From Coriaria nepalensis (taxonomy: Eukaryota; Streptophyta; Magnoliopsida; Cucurbitales; Coriariaceae), in NCBI GenBank assembly GCA_027186245.1, contig CP114500.1, forward strand, positions 5,962,001 to 6,026,000: a DNA stretch of 64,000 nt, given 5' to 3'. The notes below the pieces were generated by a model. The model had not been told where the DNA came from, did no database searches, and was given only the letters and a program-made list of their open reading frames with translations. Numbering within the stretch: position 1 is the first letter of the stretch; the number at the start of each line of letters is the position of its first letter. Positions 34,801 through 47,500 of the stretch are shown piece after piece. The position numbers and the translations under genes are program-made.

Positions 34801-35530
34801 TTTTTATTGGAAATGATTTGGAGTTAGTGAATGATTTTAAACTCTCTATGATGAAAGAGTTTGAGATGACAAATTTAGGAGAGCTACATCACTTTCTTGC
34901 TAGTGAAGTCCATAAATCCATGAAAAACACCTTCATTTCTCACGAGAATATTGAAAAAGTTCAATATAGAGAATTCAAATCCAGCGGTGATACCATGCAT
35001 TACAGGCCTTAAGTTAAACAAAGATGGTGAAGGAAGACTTGTCAATTCCACCATATTTTGCAGTTTGATGGGAAATTTGATGTATTTAACATCCATTAGA
35101 CTAGACATAATGTATGCAGTAAGTTTGGTAAGTAGATTCATAGATAAACCATATTCTAATCATCGGGAGACTGCAGAAATAATTATGCGATATATCATAG
35201 GAACTATTGACTATGGTATCTCTTATGAAGCTGGTGTCCCGATGAATCTTATTGGCTATACAGACAGTGATTTAGCTAGAAGTATTGATGATAGCAAAAA
35301 CACTTCCGGTTATGTTTTCAATCTTGAAAGTGGTCTTATTTCATGGATTTCAAAAAATCAACCAATTGTTACTCTCTGTACAACGGAAACAAAATATATT
35401 GCTACTGCTTTTGCCGGATGTCAAATTATTTGGCTACGAGGAATTTTGGAGAATCTTAAGCATGAACAAAAGGACCCAAAAAACTATGTTTTGTGATAAT
35501 AGCTCTTCAATTTAGTCACAAAGGATCTCA
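31884..35530 (+). pseudogene. Copia F gag-pol relic
   Basis: Gag at 31884-32468 is UBN2-like (IMQSLPPKFDYVEAAIVES), with an arginine/glycine-rich stretch and a zinc knuckle CYYCSKHGHTQREC at about 32569-32610. Protease at 32649-33044 has WYHNSGANKHMT, with Asn in place of the catalytic Asp of the usual DSGA. Integrase (33120-33850) has CEKCQLGKQH and INRSPTKSLNE but several stops. RT (34200-34960) is broken, and RNase H is partly open at 34951-35496 (MGNLMYLTSIRLDIMYAVSL, YTDSDLARSIDDSK, STSGYVF-like). The many stops and frameshifts mark it as the oldest of the Copia copies here. Confidence 0.82.
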
Positions 35531-35732
35531 TCCTTCATGGAAAGATAAAGCATATCCACATTCGCTTTCATTTCTTTGATGGAGCTAGTGAATGAGAATT
35601 CTTCAAATGACGTTTTGTAAGATAGATGAACAAATGGCTTGACATTTTTACAGAGGCTCTTGACGGACAAGTTTTCAAACGTGATATTGCAAGATTGAGA
35701 ATTAAAAGTAAATTTTGGTTGACGGGAGGCAT

Positions 35733-35980
35733 TGTTGGAAAGGTAAACCAAAATATCTAGAAGAGTTATATTTATTATCTTTCATTAATAAAGATCATGA
35801 ATTTAGATTGATTAAGAATATGTACAGTTTTGGAGCTATGAATTTGAAGATTAGGGGATATGAATAGTTTGGGTAATTAATGTATGAAAGGGCTATATAA
35901 ACCCATATACTCATATCATGAATATCAAGTGAAAAATACAATGTCCTTTTTCATTCTTCAAAGATGGTGATCAATCTGCA
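35733..35980 (+). repeat. 3' LTR of Copia F (right end uncertain)
   Basis: It starts TGTTGGAAAGGTAAACC after a purine-rich tract and has a TATA-like GGCTATATAAACCC at about 35889-35902. CA dinucleotides that could end it occur at 35960 and 35980. There is no partner LTR to decide. Confidence 0.45.
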
Positions 35981-36523
35981 GCTGGGTACTTGACGGAGTA
36001 AAGCAAATCTTTTCAGATGAAACGCAAACAGAGAACTGATATTCTTATTTCATCAAACTCAACTACGTTATAGAATGAGTTAGTTATACGTCTAAGCAGT
36101 TTTCCTAACTAGCTAGAAGAAGATGATCTAATACTAAGTAAGGTATAGAAAGCTAAGTAGGACCCATAGCACTAAGATCCTTTGTGTAACATCCATACAC
36201 ACATTGGTTTGCCCTATTTTCCTACAACGTGGCACTTGAGAAAATCCCATATATGGAATCCTATGTGTTTGAGTGAGCGACATTCATTCATTCATTCATT
36301 CATCAACTTCATGGCATGTTCCTTTTCTTTTGGGATAAGATGTGATTTTTTTATGCTTCTTCACCTTTACCTCTTAAAAAGAAGGTAAATATGCATGCTT
36401 GCAATATTGCCTTTCGTTAACAAATTTACCCTACCCCAAAAAAGATATATTAATAATAAATAAAATTTCCTAATTTAGATACTTATAGATTTAGTGATGG
36501 AACACAACATATGTATTACATTA

Positions 36524-36555
<32 letters not shown>

Positions 36556-38469
36556 GACCGCACGTGTTAATCAGATGTGTCCAAATTGGTAGGCGTAGAC
36601 TAAAGTTATAGTACGTGTGTTAATTACTTCAACTTGCATGCAAAAATTAATACCGTTTCAAGGTTTTGAAGATAATAATATAATATTATTTTATTTTATT
36701 TTTATTTTATTGTGAAGCTTTCTCATTATTACATTGATGAACTCATGTGGACCATACTCACTCACGGGTTCTTCTATTACGAGATTCTCCTCATCCAACC
36801 TTTTTGCCTCTTAAGCCTTTACATTATCCCATAATTACATTCGACCCCAGCTCCTTCTTGTTTATTTCTTTATCTTTTTACGCATCTTCCCCGATAAATT
36901 ATTTAGGCAAAAATTTTGATTGAAGACCCATATCAAAATCCATCTTTTCAATCTAATTCAATCTTTCCAATCTAATTCAAGACCCATATCAAAATCAATT
37001 GAAGATAAATGGAATGATTAATCTTATTTATATATAATTAGATTTTTAAGACTTCACTTCAGACTTAGAGATATATTCGATAATTAATAATCTAATATTT
37101 CTAATCATATTATCTCAATCTTTTACTTGATCCATTTTAAAGATGATAAATGGTAATGTGGGCTGAAACCCGCATCTGGTATTACACGACCCAAAATATG
37201 GTAATATGGGTCGGCCCGTGCTGTATTAAGCCTTGAAAATTAAGGTTTGGTATAGATATATTTATAGTCAGGCCGAAAAATGGGTTGGGCATGGTTTTGT
37301 TTTTTAGTTTTTATATATATAACAATAATTGTGTATTTATGTGAGAAATTGTTGTATGTAAGAGTTAATTGTAAATGTGTAACAAATAATGTAACATACT
37401 ATCATTTATTAGTAAGATAATACATTAGTTATTAATATGATAATATATTACATTACACAAGTACAAAATGAGATAATTAATAAGAAAACATGTCCACTGG
37501 CAGCCCAGGCCTGGCGCGACTAAATCTATCTTGTATCGTGCCACGACTGTACCATGCCTGTGCCCTGAATGAGCCCAAAACAAATCGAGCCATGCCCTTA
37601 CTGGCGTGGCCCATATTTCCAGCTCTTTTCCATCATAAATTATGTTTGTTAATAAGCTATTAATTCTTATCTCGCATACACTCATGATTTGGGCCTTATA
37701 TTTTGGGCCACTATTTTTTTTTGTTTTTTTTTTGTTTTTTTGGTTTTCAAATTTAAAAAACGATCTAAAATCATGAACAAGCGAGTTTCTCGGCACATTT
37801 TAAAACAGTAAGCCCAATAACGGCCCAATAGTAATCAGGAGTTTCAGGACAAATTGTAGTAGACCTCACTAGGAAGGGAGGGATTTTTTTAATTTAATTT
37901 AATTTAATTTTTTGTTATGGCTGAAGAAAGAAAGGATCACATGAGAAAGGCTGAGCAATGGAGTACCCTGTTTAGTCACGTGCGCTTATTTGGAACCGAA
38001 CCTCAATCCACGTGTCAATCTGACTGTCCAACGCAGTTCTAACAAGTAATTTAGATACAAGAAATTATGTGCTAAATAAATATATATCACTTCAAAAAGG
38101 AATTTTTGGATCCAATATGTTAAGAAAAATGTTAGGAAGAAAATGATACAAGAAAATGTTAAATCTATAACTTTAGCTAATATACCACATTTTTCAAAAT
38201 TTTTAATTTTCATATAAATCTATATCTAATTTCTCTACTATATTATTTAATTAAATATATTTTTTATTTATATAAAAAAAAATTAATGAAATAAAAGTGA
38301 AAGGAAAGAGAAAAGATTGAAATAATACTACAGTTGATTATTTAAATTTTAAAAATTATTATAATAAGTTAAAACATTTTTAGTAGAAGTAACAATGGAA
38401 GAATGTTTACAATTAAGGAACTAAGTAGAAGTATGTGTTTTAACAAGTTAGAATTTGAAGATTTATTTG

Positions 38470-38471
<2 letters not shown>
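35981..38471. other. Intergenic, repeat-derived DNA
   Basis: No host gene seen. It contains a CATT repeat (36283-36304), a TA run (36529-36555) and a stretch at 37150-37640 with GC-rich patches such as GGTCGGCCCGTGC and GGCCTGGCGCG near its ends, a composition often seen at hAT-type element ends in plants. No inverted ends could be matched. Frames at 37425-37796 and 37986-38213 (minus) are not convincing. Confidence 0.5.

Positions 38472-38517
<46 letters not shown>
38472..38517. repeat. (AT)n microsatellite
   Basis: About 22 AT units directly beside the 127-bp minisatellite. Confidence 0.95.
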
Positions 38518-38520
<3 letters not shown>

Positions 38521-38521
38521 T

Positions 38522-39283
38522 AATTTCCTCTAGCTCCTTGGGTGTCTTCTTGGTGTTGGAATCACCTCTTTCCTTCCCCTTCCCATATATCTTCCTTCCC
38601 TCTTTTTTCATGTCTTCTTGTTTTCTTGTAGCATGCACCAAGTACTTCAATTTCCTCTAGCTCCTTGGGTGTCTTCTTGGTGTTGGAATCACCTCTTTCC
38701 TTCCCCTTCCCATATATCTTCCTTCCCTCTTTTTTCATGTCTTCTTGTTTTCTTGTAGCATGCACCAAGTACTTCAATTTCCTCTAGCTCCTTGGGTGTC
38801 TTCTTGGTGTTGGAATCACCTCTTTCCTTCCCCTTCCCATATATCTTCCTTCCCTCTTTTTTCATGTCTTCTTGTTTTCTTGTAGCATGCACCAATTACT
38901 TCAATTTCCTCCAGCTCCTTTGGTGTCTTCTTGGTGTTGGAATCACCTCTTTCCTTCCCCTTCCCATATATCTTCCTTCCCTCTTTTTTCATGTCTTCTT
39001 GTTTTCTTGTAGCATGCACCAATTACTTCAATTTCCTCCAGCTCCTTTGGTGTCTTCTTGGTGTTGGAATCACCTCTTTCCTTCCCCTTCCCATATATCT
39101 TCCTTCCCTCTTTTTTCATGTCTTCTTGTTTTCTTGTAGCATGCACCAATTACTTCAATTTCCTCCAGCTCCTTTGGTGTCTTCTTGGTGTTGGAATCAC
39201 CTCTTTCCTTCCCCTTCCCATATATCTTCCTTCCCTCCTTTTTCATGTCTTCTTGTTTTCTTGTAGCATGCACCAATTACTTC
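38522..39283. repeat. 127-bp minisatellite, six copies
   Basis: Units begin at 38522, 38649, 38776, 38903, 39030 and 39157, exactly 127 bp apart. They fall in two subtypes: copies 1-3 have CTCTAGCTCCTTGGGTG and end ACCAAGTACTTC, while copies 4-6 have CTCCAGCTCCTTTGGTG and mostly end ACCAATTACTTC. Identity within subtypes is almost complete. Because 127 is not a multiple of three, the minus-strand open frames (68 codons, repeating) change frame from unit to unit. The array ends about 310 bp beyond the stop codon of the heat shock factor. Confidence 0.95.
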
Positions 39284-39596
39284 ACCTTCTCCTGTTTCAG
39301 ATTGATAATAAATAAACAAACATTGCATTAATAAGTTAATAAACCATATAATAGACATTTTAATATATACACTAAGGAGTAATAAAATAAAATTAAAAAG
39401 TTTTCTTGAGACAAACCGTGAAGGATTTCTACCATTATAATCAATCTATCCAAGCAAAATTCCTGCAATCTAGCAAATAAATTGATGGGGGAGAGGAAAC
39501 AAGATAGATAAATGTTCAAATTGGGCTAAATAGAACTTAAAATTAAAATATAATAGGGATAGAAAAACCAGAGATGATTTCCCCATCTTTAGCTTC

Positions 39597-40803
39597 TTAA
39601 GATTGACTGAAGAATTCATCCCAAAACACTTCATCAAGTACTTCTTTACAATCTTCATTACTCTCCTCATCCTTTCTTGTCTCACCACTCATTACTTGCA
39701 TTGCCAAAGCAAGTTCTTCAAATTCCAATCCTTCATACCCGTAATCTCCAACCTCTATATCTAATCCGGTTTTAACCGAATCCAATATTCCTCGATCCAT
39801 TATCGACCTTCTTCTTTTCTTACTCATACCTCCTTCCAACTCCTTTCTACTATCATTTTCCAGAACCAACTCTTTAACAAAACCCAGGTTTTGCATCGCT
39901 CTTGCCAAGAAACTCATCATCTCTCTCTGCTTCATTTCGGTCCCTATAAGCCTTTGTTCCATTTCTTGAAGAAGACCTAGAGTGTTCATGTGTTCTTGTC
40001 TAAGTTTCACTAGTTCAAACATTAACACTTTCTTGTCTTGTCTTAAATGATCGATTTCCAAATCAGGTCCAAAGTGATCGATCTCGATGCAAGAACGGTG
40101 TTGTGATAAATGCGTTTTTCTTCTCTTTATGTTCTTAAGGAGATGCTTTTGTCCTCTTTTGAACTCTTCGTTGGCAAACTCCCACTTGTCTGGATCTATC
40201 TTTCTAAAGCCCTTCAAGTTGAAGAATAACACCATATTTAGTTACTAAGTTCTAGAAATGTTTTGAGAAAAAAAAAAGGTTCTAAAAATGCCTAATAAAC
40301 CATTTTGTGTATGAAAATCTCTAATAAGCTCTATTTCATGAACTCAATTATATATTTCGGACAGAGATAATACTAACAGGATGATCTTCTTCTAACAAGC
40401 ACAATCCTTAGTAATATGCTAAAGAAAACATGATGTTTTTTTTGGCCAAAACAGAAAACATGATGTTGAAGAAGCAAAAACATGTACTTACATAAGTATT
40501 GAGCTGCCTGACAAAGCTAGAGAAGTTGCTGTGCTTGAACAGTCTAGGAAGAAGATTTGCGGAGAAAGAAAAGGTGTCCCATACGACAAAACTAGTCCCT
40601 TCTCTGCTCCAAGAAACCACATGATCTGAGATTGGATCATCCACTAAATCAAAGGTCTTGGTAAGAAATGGAGTAGGACCCACATCATTCAGTCCCTCGA
40701 TCGGCACTGGTGGTGGGATTGTCGGTGAGTCGATACTGATTAACTCGGCCGAACTCGTTACCGGAAGCTCTTCCTTTACCGGGTAAGGGGGAGGAGGGTA
40801 CAT
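39597..40803 (-). CDS. Class A heat shock transcription factor (A6/A7/A9-like)
   Basis: Two exons (40803-40492 and 40211-39597) give 308 residues; the intron sits at the conserved HSF position, after RQLNTY in the DNA-binding domain. The start [13 protein letters not shown] is the first ATG in frame. DNA-binding domain about residues 44-136 ([49 protein letters not shown]). HR-A/B coiled coil for trimerisation about 153-213 with the long class A spacing. Basic nuclear signal KKRRR (235-239). C-terminal aromatic-acidic AHA activation motif EVFWDEFF (about 298-305), diagnostic of class A. The DNA-binding domain and short C-terminus fit the A6/A7 group best, with A9 possible. Expected role: trimeric nuclear activator binding heat shock elements. 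It lies 743 bp downstream of EOL1 on the same strand. Confidence 0.92.
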
Positions 40804-40930
40804 GACTAACTTGAACAAGGTGAAAGTTGAAGGACAAAAACGAAATGGAAGTGAAATAATTTAGAGGAGATCACTCTGTTTTTCCTTCCTTAAGGATAGT
40901 CGCTTATGTTGTTATGACACTTGAGACTTG

Positions 40931-41004
40931 TTTATAATTGATTATGGCAATTGGCAAACTGGTTTGGAAAGTTCTAGACTTCTTCAATTTTGCATAGAAA
41001 GTTC
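40931..41004 (-). promoter_or_regulatory. Core promoter of the heat shock factor with HSE-like sites
   Basis: On the minus strand TATAAA lies at 40936-40931, about 130 bp before the ATG at 40803. Just upstream are two head-to-head heat shock element dimers, GAAAGTTC at 40967-40974 and again at 40997-41004, exactly 30 bp apart; the first continues into an imperfect third unit (GAC, 40977-40979). nGAAnnTTCn is the known HSF site and plant HSF genes are often induced by other HSFs. The spacing to the TATA box is suitable. Function is inferred. Confidence 0.45.
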
Positions 41005-41546
41005 TGGGGAATCACTGCTGCAGTAGGAGTATGACATCACTTTTATGGGGTCAAAATGTGATTCGTGAGTGGGGAAAGAGGGCCCACTTATTATCGCTCA
41101 CGTCACTGTTGAAAATAACAAGCAATTGAGTAGAGATCACAGAATCATTTGAAGCTCTGGGAATTTGTGGGACCCTAATTAAGATGAAAGTTATGGTTGA
41201 TAAGCAGGAGCTGTTGAGCATCCAAGAAGATTCCATTTGTAAGATAGAAAGTGAACAAGTAAAAAATGTTGTGGGAAAAAAGTAGCTCATAACAACATTG
41301 ACCAGTCAGTTTTGAAGAGCATATTGATAAAAAATGGATAATTTTTTCATAGAATTAACTCATTCTATCCATAAATATGGCAAAACTAGTAAACTTACAA
41401 TCGGTAAAACAAAAAGAAACAAAAAAGCTATGTCATGTCATAATGCAGACAAGCCCGGTCGCTAGTATACACCATACTGGATACAAATACATAGAAACTG
41501 TTTTTAAAATCTTTGGAAATTTAAATTTTTTTTTTTCCTATAAGAT

Positions 41547-44500
41547 TCATGGCTCATGGCTATTTACCCGGCTATGTAGCTCGAGCATCTCCTGATGATT
41601 TGGGTCAACAGAGAGGGCTGCTCGGCAATCTCGAAGAGCGCCTAATACATCGCCTGTGTGCTCACGGAAGGCTGCCCGGAGGTGTAGAAGGTGAAGATCG
41701 GTTTTGAATGCTATTGCTCTTGATAGTTCTCCAATTGCTTCGTTCTCTTTGTGGCTATCCATCAACACTGCAATTCATTCAAGAAACTAGAAGATTTGAA
41801 CCTTATGAAATTATAGGTCCTTTCTTGACACTTAAACTTTGGCAACAGGGCGTATCTTAAATAGAGTTTGTGGGCTTAAACTTGATTTCAGCTCAATCTG
41901 GTGTTTTAAATGCCTACCCAAATGGACTATACCTCACAATCTATCCTAAATCAGGATCCATTTGAGTAGACATATTAAAACGACGTTTAAGAGAAACAAT
42001 GTTCAAGTTAAACTGGAAATTTAAATTGGGTTTGGAAGAGAGCCAAAAACCAGAAAGGCAAATTGGGTTTTTATTAGATTTCATGGGCCCAAACTGGATT
42101 TCAGCCTCAAACTGGCATATTTAATTTGCCCACCCAGATAGACTTTACCTCACAATATAACCAAAAAACAGCTTAGCCAAACTCCAGTTTCAATCTATAA
42201 CATGAAAAAGAACCCAGTAGCAAGATCATCACTAATCGTTAAATCTTAGTATTGGGCTATTGTAATAGTATTCTAACCTGCGGCTCGATATCTGTAGGGG
42301 TAGACTCGAAGAGGGTCCAAGCGAGTGACCATCTCGAGATCTGCCTTTGCGAGTTCACGTTCACAGTACTCGGACCTCTTCTCATAGGCAGAGGCATTGT
42401 TTCTAGCCTTGTCTATCAGTTTGGTCATCTCCTCATATGCACCGGTCTTATCATTCCTCAGAAAATAAACCCGAGCAAGGCCTTGGTGGGCACGGGTGTG
42501 ACGTATGTTAAGAGCATTTATGTAGCAATCAGCAGCCAAGTCTAACTTCCCACAGTCAACATAGACACTTCCTAGATTATTATGTGCCTGGCAAACGCAT
42601 AATTTCACCAGGTTGAGATGTATAAGAAATACTTAAAATAAAAGAAAACCGACTCTTGTTTTGCATTCCTTATGTCATGAACGAGAACAAAAGATTTTTT
42701 TTTTCTTTTTCCTTTTGCAAATTAGCAATCTGTATTTTGATTGGTTGAAGTATAAGATCACTTTCTAAGCTTGGCTCCCCCAAGAATTCAAACTGAAAGC
42801 TTTTAATAAACTGTTCTCATTAATTCTCAGATTACATACATAGGGTATTTATACACTAGAAATCCTAGATTAGTTATGGTAAGATCTTAACAACTAATTT
42901 ACAATCTCATATCATTAGGAAAATATTCTAAGATATCTCTTCCTAATATTTCTCCTAAGATTTCTCTAACCAAATCCTAACATTATCTTTTTATTTCCAA
43001 CACTCCCCCTCAAGCTGGTTCAAAGATGTCTAGTAAACCCAGCTTGCATACCAACTTGTCGAAATGAATCTTTTGTAATCCTTTAGTAAATATATCTGCA
43101 ACTTGTTGATCTGTAGGAATATACGGCATACACACTATGCCTTCTTCCAACTTCTCTTTAATGAAATGTCTATCAATCTCCACATGTTTAGTCCTATCAT
43201 GCTGAACCGGATTATGAGCAATATTGATAGCTGCTTTATTGTCACAGTAGAGTGTCATATGAGTAGTACTCGAGAACTTTAAATCTTCAAGCAACCCTTT
43301 TAGCCATAGTATTTCACAAATCCCTTGAGCTACCGCCCTAAACTCAGCTTCTGCACTACTTCTAGCTACAACATTCTGTTTTTTACTTCTCCAAGTTACT
43401 AGATTTCCACCAACATAAGTACAATAGCCTGAGGTAGACCTTCTATCAGTTACACTACCTGCCCAGTCAGCATCTGTGAATGCTTCAATCCTGACATGTC
43501 CATGATTATGAAATAGCAATCCTCTTCCCGGTTTTCCTTTTTGATACTTGAGTATTCTGTAAACAGCATCGAAGTGTTCTTCTCCAGGTGAGTGCATGAA
43601 CTGGCTCACAACACTTACTGCAAAAGCTATATCTGGCCTAGTATGAGATAGGTAGATGAGTCTTCCCACTAGTCTTTGAAACTGTTCCCTATTCACCATC
43701 ATATCTGAACTTGCTGCCTCTAACTTCAAGTTTGCTTCCATAGGAGTTTCAACCGGTTTGCACCCGAGATAAACCTATTTCCTTAAGCAAATCAAGTACA
43801 TACTTCCTTTGAGAAACAAAAATTCCCTTCTTAGATCTCGCAAATTCCATTCCCAAAAAATACTTCACAGATCCAAGGTCTTTTATTTCAAATTTTGTGG
43901 CCAGAAATTTCTTCAACATTTCTAGTTCATCTACATCACTTCCAGTTAGGATCATATCATCCACATAAACAATGAGAATGACAATCTTACCATCCCTAGA
44001 ATGTTTAACAAATAACGTATGATCTGCTTGAGTTCGGTGATATCCACGACCCTTTAGAGACTTAGTTAGGCGATCGAACCATGCCCTAGGTGATTGCTTT
44101 AGGCCGTATAGTGACTTTCTTAACTTGCAAATCTTCTTTGTTCCATAATGTCCTTCAAAACCAGGTGGTAAATCCATAAACACTTCCTCTTCTAATTCCC
44201 CATTAAGGAATGCATTTTTCACATCTAGCTGCTGTAAAGGCCATTCGAGATTAGCAGCAAGTGAAAGCAATACTCTAATAGAATTTACCTTAGCAACCGG
44301 GGCAAATGTCTCTTGGTAATCCATTCCATAGGTTTGTGTGAAACCCTTAGCCACAAACCTTGCCTTGTACCTTTCAATCCTCCCTTCTGCATTGTACTTC
44401 ACAGTAAACACCCATTTGCAGCCTACCGTTTTTCCTCCATTAGGTAAGCTCATAATCTCCCATGTGTCATTTTTTTCAAGTGCTCTCATCTCTTCTAATA

Positions 44501-47500
44501 CAGCCATTTTCCATTCTAGTTGACTCATTGCTTTCTGAATATCTTTTGGAATTGAAACACTGGATAGATTAGCAGTAAAGGTTCTATAGCTAGGAGATAA
44601 CCTATGATAGGAGACATGTTTAGCAATAGGATGCATAGTACAAGTACGAATCTGTTTCGTAAGGGCAATAGGGATATCAAGATCAGAATTTGTAGAAACA
44701 ACTTTATCATGATGATTTGAAATACTTGAAACATTTGGAACTATAATACATGTTTCATTTACAAGATCATCATCCACAGAGACATTTTGGTAGGTAGGAG
44801 ATTGAGGTTCTTTATTCTGAATCTGCTTCCTCCGAGAGTAGACTAGCAGCTCAGGTTGCTGCACTGTTTGTAGTTTTTCTCCCCCTGACAAAGAGTCTAT
44901 AACATTTGATTCTATAGAAAGGGAAGAATCATATAGGTTACTAGATTGAGGGACATTTTGAGTAGGCATGTTTAGAACTGGTAGAGGTAAAGAGTTTGAA
45001 GTTTCCCAAAAAATATCTTCCATCCTAGAATTACTCTCCCCCTGAAGAGAATTTTCGGTAAAGTAAGGTGTGTCTTCAAAAAAAGTCACATTCATACTCA
45101 CAAAGAATTTTTTTAACGTAGGATGATAACATTTATACCCTTTTTGATTTGGAGAATAGCCTACAAAGACACTTTTCAGCTCTAGGATCAAGTTTTGACC
45201 AATTGTGTTTGTGTATATGAACAAAAACTGTGCAACCAAAAATTATAGGAGATAAAGAGTTAAATATCCGAATATGAGGAAATGTTTCTAGTAGTTTGTT
45301 TATAGGAGTTTGATATTCTAGTATCTTAGAGGGAACTCTATTTATAAGATAAGTGGCTGTAAGGACTGCTTCCCCCCATAGATACTTAAGGACCCCCATA
45401 GTAAACATGATTGATCTAGTAACTTCAAGTAGGTGTCTATTTTTCCTTTCAGCTATCCCATTTTGTTGAGGGGTATCATAACATGTAGATTGATGAAGCA
45501 TGCCTTTTTCTGTCAAGAACTCATTTAGGATTGAATTATGGTATTCTTTGCCATTATCGGTTCCAAGAACTTGGATTTGTGTTTGGAACTGATTTTCAAT
45601 CATATAATAGAATTCTTTGAATTTTTTAGCAGCTTCGGCTTTTTCTTTTAATAGAAATACTCAACATATCCTAGTATGATCATCAATAAAGGAGATAAAC
45701 CATCTAGTACCTGAAATAGTTGTTACTCTAGAGGGTCCCCAAATATCAGTGTGAATTAAATAAAATGATCTAGAAGCTTGATAGGAATGAGATTTATAAG
45801 AAGCTCTCTGATGTTTTGATAATTGACATGGTTCACATTGAAGAGACATTGGATTAACATTATTGTCTTTAAAGAACGATGGAAACAAATGCTTAAGGTA
45901 AGGAAAACTAGGATGACCTAATCTATAGAGCCATAACATTATTTTGTCTTTAACAGGAATAGAAATACTACTACTTGCAGTTTGAGCTTGTCCACCCTTG
46001 GTAGTTGATTCATCAAAATAATAGAGTCCATCAACCATCCTAGCACTGCCAATCATCTTCTTCGAATGATGATCCTGAAATTCACAGTAAGAGTCATAGA
46101 ATTTCACTAAACAATTAGAATCCTTGGTAAGTTTGCTAACTGATAAGAGATTACATGATAATTTAGAGACATGTAAGACAGATTTTAGAGTAAGATCATT
46201 TGAGATAGTGATTGAACCTTTTCCTGCAATTGGAGGTAAATTCCCATCTGCTATACAAATTTTTAGATTACCGGGACAAGTAGTATATGAGGTGAAAAAA
46301 TGAGATGAATTGGTCATATGATCAGAAGCACCAGAATCAATGATCCATGATTCTAGATTAGAAAAAACAGTTGAGGCTATGGGAAAACTACCTTTTTTTG
46401 CGAGAAAACCAGAACCTAAACTAGAGGTAGGAATTTGACTTATTATTTTGTATATTTGATCAAGCTGTTCTTTGCTAAGAGAAGGAGATGATGTCTCAGT
46501 TTCAATGGACGCATGCATTCCATGACTGTTTTTATCTCCACTTCGGTTGCCCTTCCAATTCTGTGGCTTTCCATGAATTTTCCAGCAGGTAGCCCTAGTA
46601 TGTCTGGGCTTGTTACAGTAATCACACCACACCTTAACCTTCTCCTCAAACTTCGAATTAGATCCTCTTGGTTTATAAGCCGCTGCTGCAGTTACCACTT
46701 CTTCTGTTGATACTGTGGTGTTGAGTGCAGAATTTTCAAGGATTTCCATAGAACCCTTCTTTCCCATCATCACAATCTTACGATTCTCTTCCCTTCTAAT
46801 TTCTGAGAAAACCTCCCTTGTAGAAGGCAGTGGTTCTTTTCCTCGAATTCGACCTCTTGCTTCATCTAGGTTAGGGTTGAGACCAGCCAAGAACTCAAAC
46901 ACCCTGTCTTTCTCTACCGTTTTCTTGAACTGTGCAGCATCTACTCCACATGCCCAGTCAAGATCATAAAACAGATCTAGTTCTTGCCATAATCCTAACA
47001 TCTTATTATATTAATTGGTGACAATCATGTCTCCTTGTTTCATCTCTCGGATCTTGGTCTTAATCTCATATACCTGTGCTGAGTTTCCTAAGTCTGAGAA
47101 AGTAGAGGATACTGCATCCCAAACCTCCTTTGCAGTAGGGAGATACATGTAGTTTTGACCAATATCTTCAACCATCGAGTTCACAAGTCAAGAGATGATG
47201 GTATAGTTCTCTTCTTCCCAGGTAGAATAATTCGGATTTTTCATATTAGGTGTTGTTGTAGTTCCTGTTATATGCCCCATCTTTCCTTTTCCTCTAAGAA
47301 ATAGTCTCACTGATTGAGACCATCTTAGGAAATTATGTCCATTCAACAGATGTGTTGTGATCTGGATGGTGGATTTCTCATTGAGGCTTAGGGACGACAG
47401 CTTCCTCTCAATGACTGTCAAGGAATCGTCACCCATGTTGTTATAAATTTGAAGAATACGTCTTCTTGAGAGGTCTGTTTTCCGAGCAATAAACGAATGG

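Larger units (their letters stand above)
31857..35980 (+). mobile_element. Copia F, 5'-truncated and degenerate
   Basis: A third Copia lineage on the plus strand. It begins within gag immediately after the LTR of E and runs through protease, integrase, RT and RNase H to a 3' LTR that starts at 35733 after the tract GACGGGAGGCA. Its 5' LTR and gag start are not seen. The right end is uncertain; 35980 is the best guess. Either E inserted into F with later loss of the left part, or two truncated elements lie side by side. Confidence 0.7.

Noticed and set aside
38522..39283. CRISPR-like regular array
   Set aside because: There are no unique spacers; the units are contiguous and the genome is eukaryotic.
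38369..39315. Open frames on both strands of the 127-bp array, repeating 68-codon proteins
   Set aside because: They are products of a low-complexity tandem repeat whose length is not a multiple of three; no start context or homology supports a gene.
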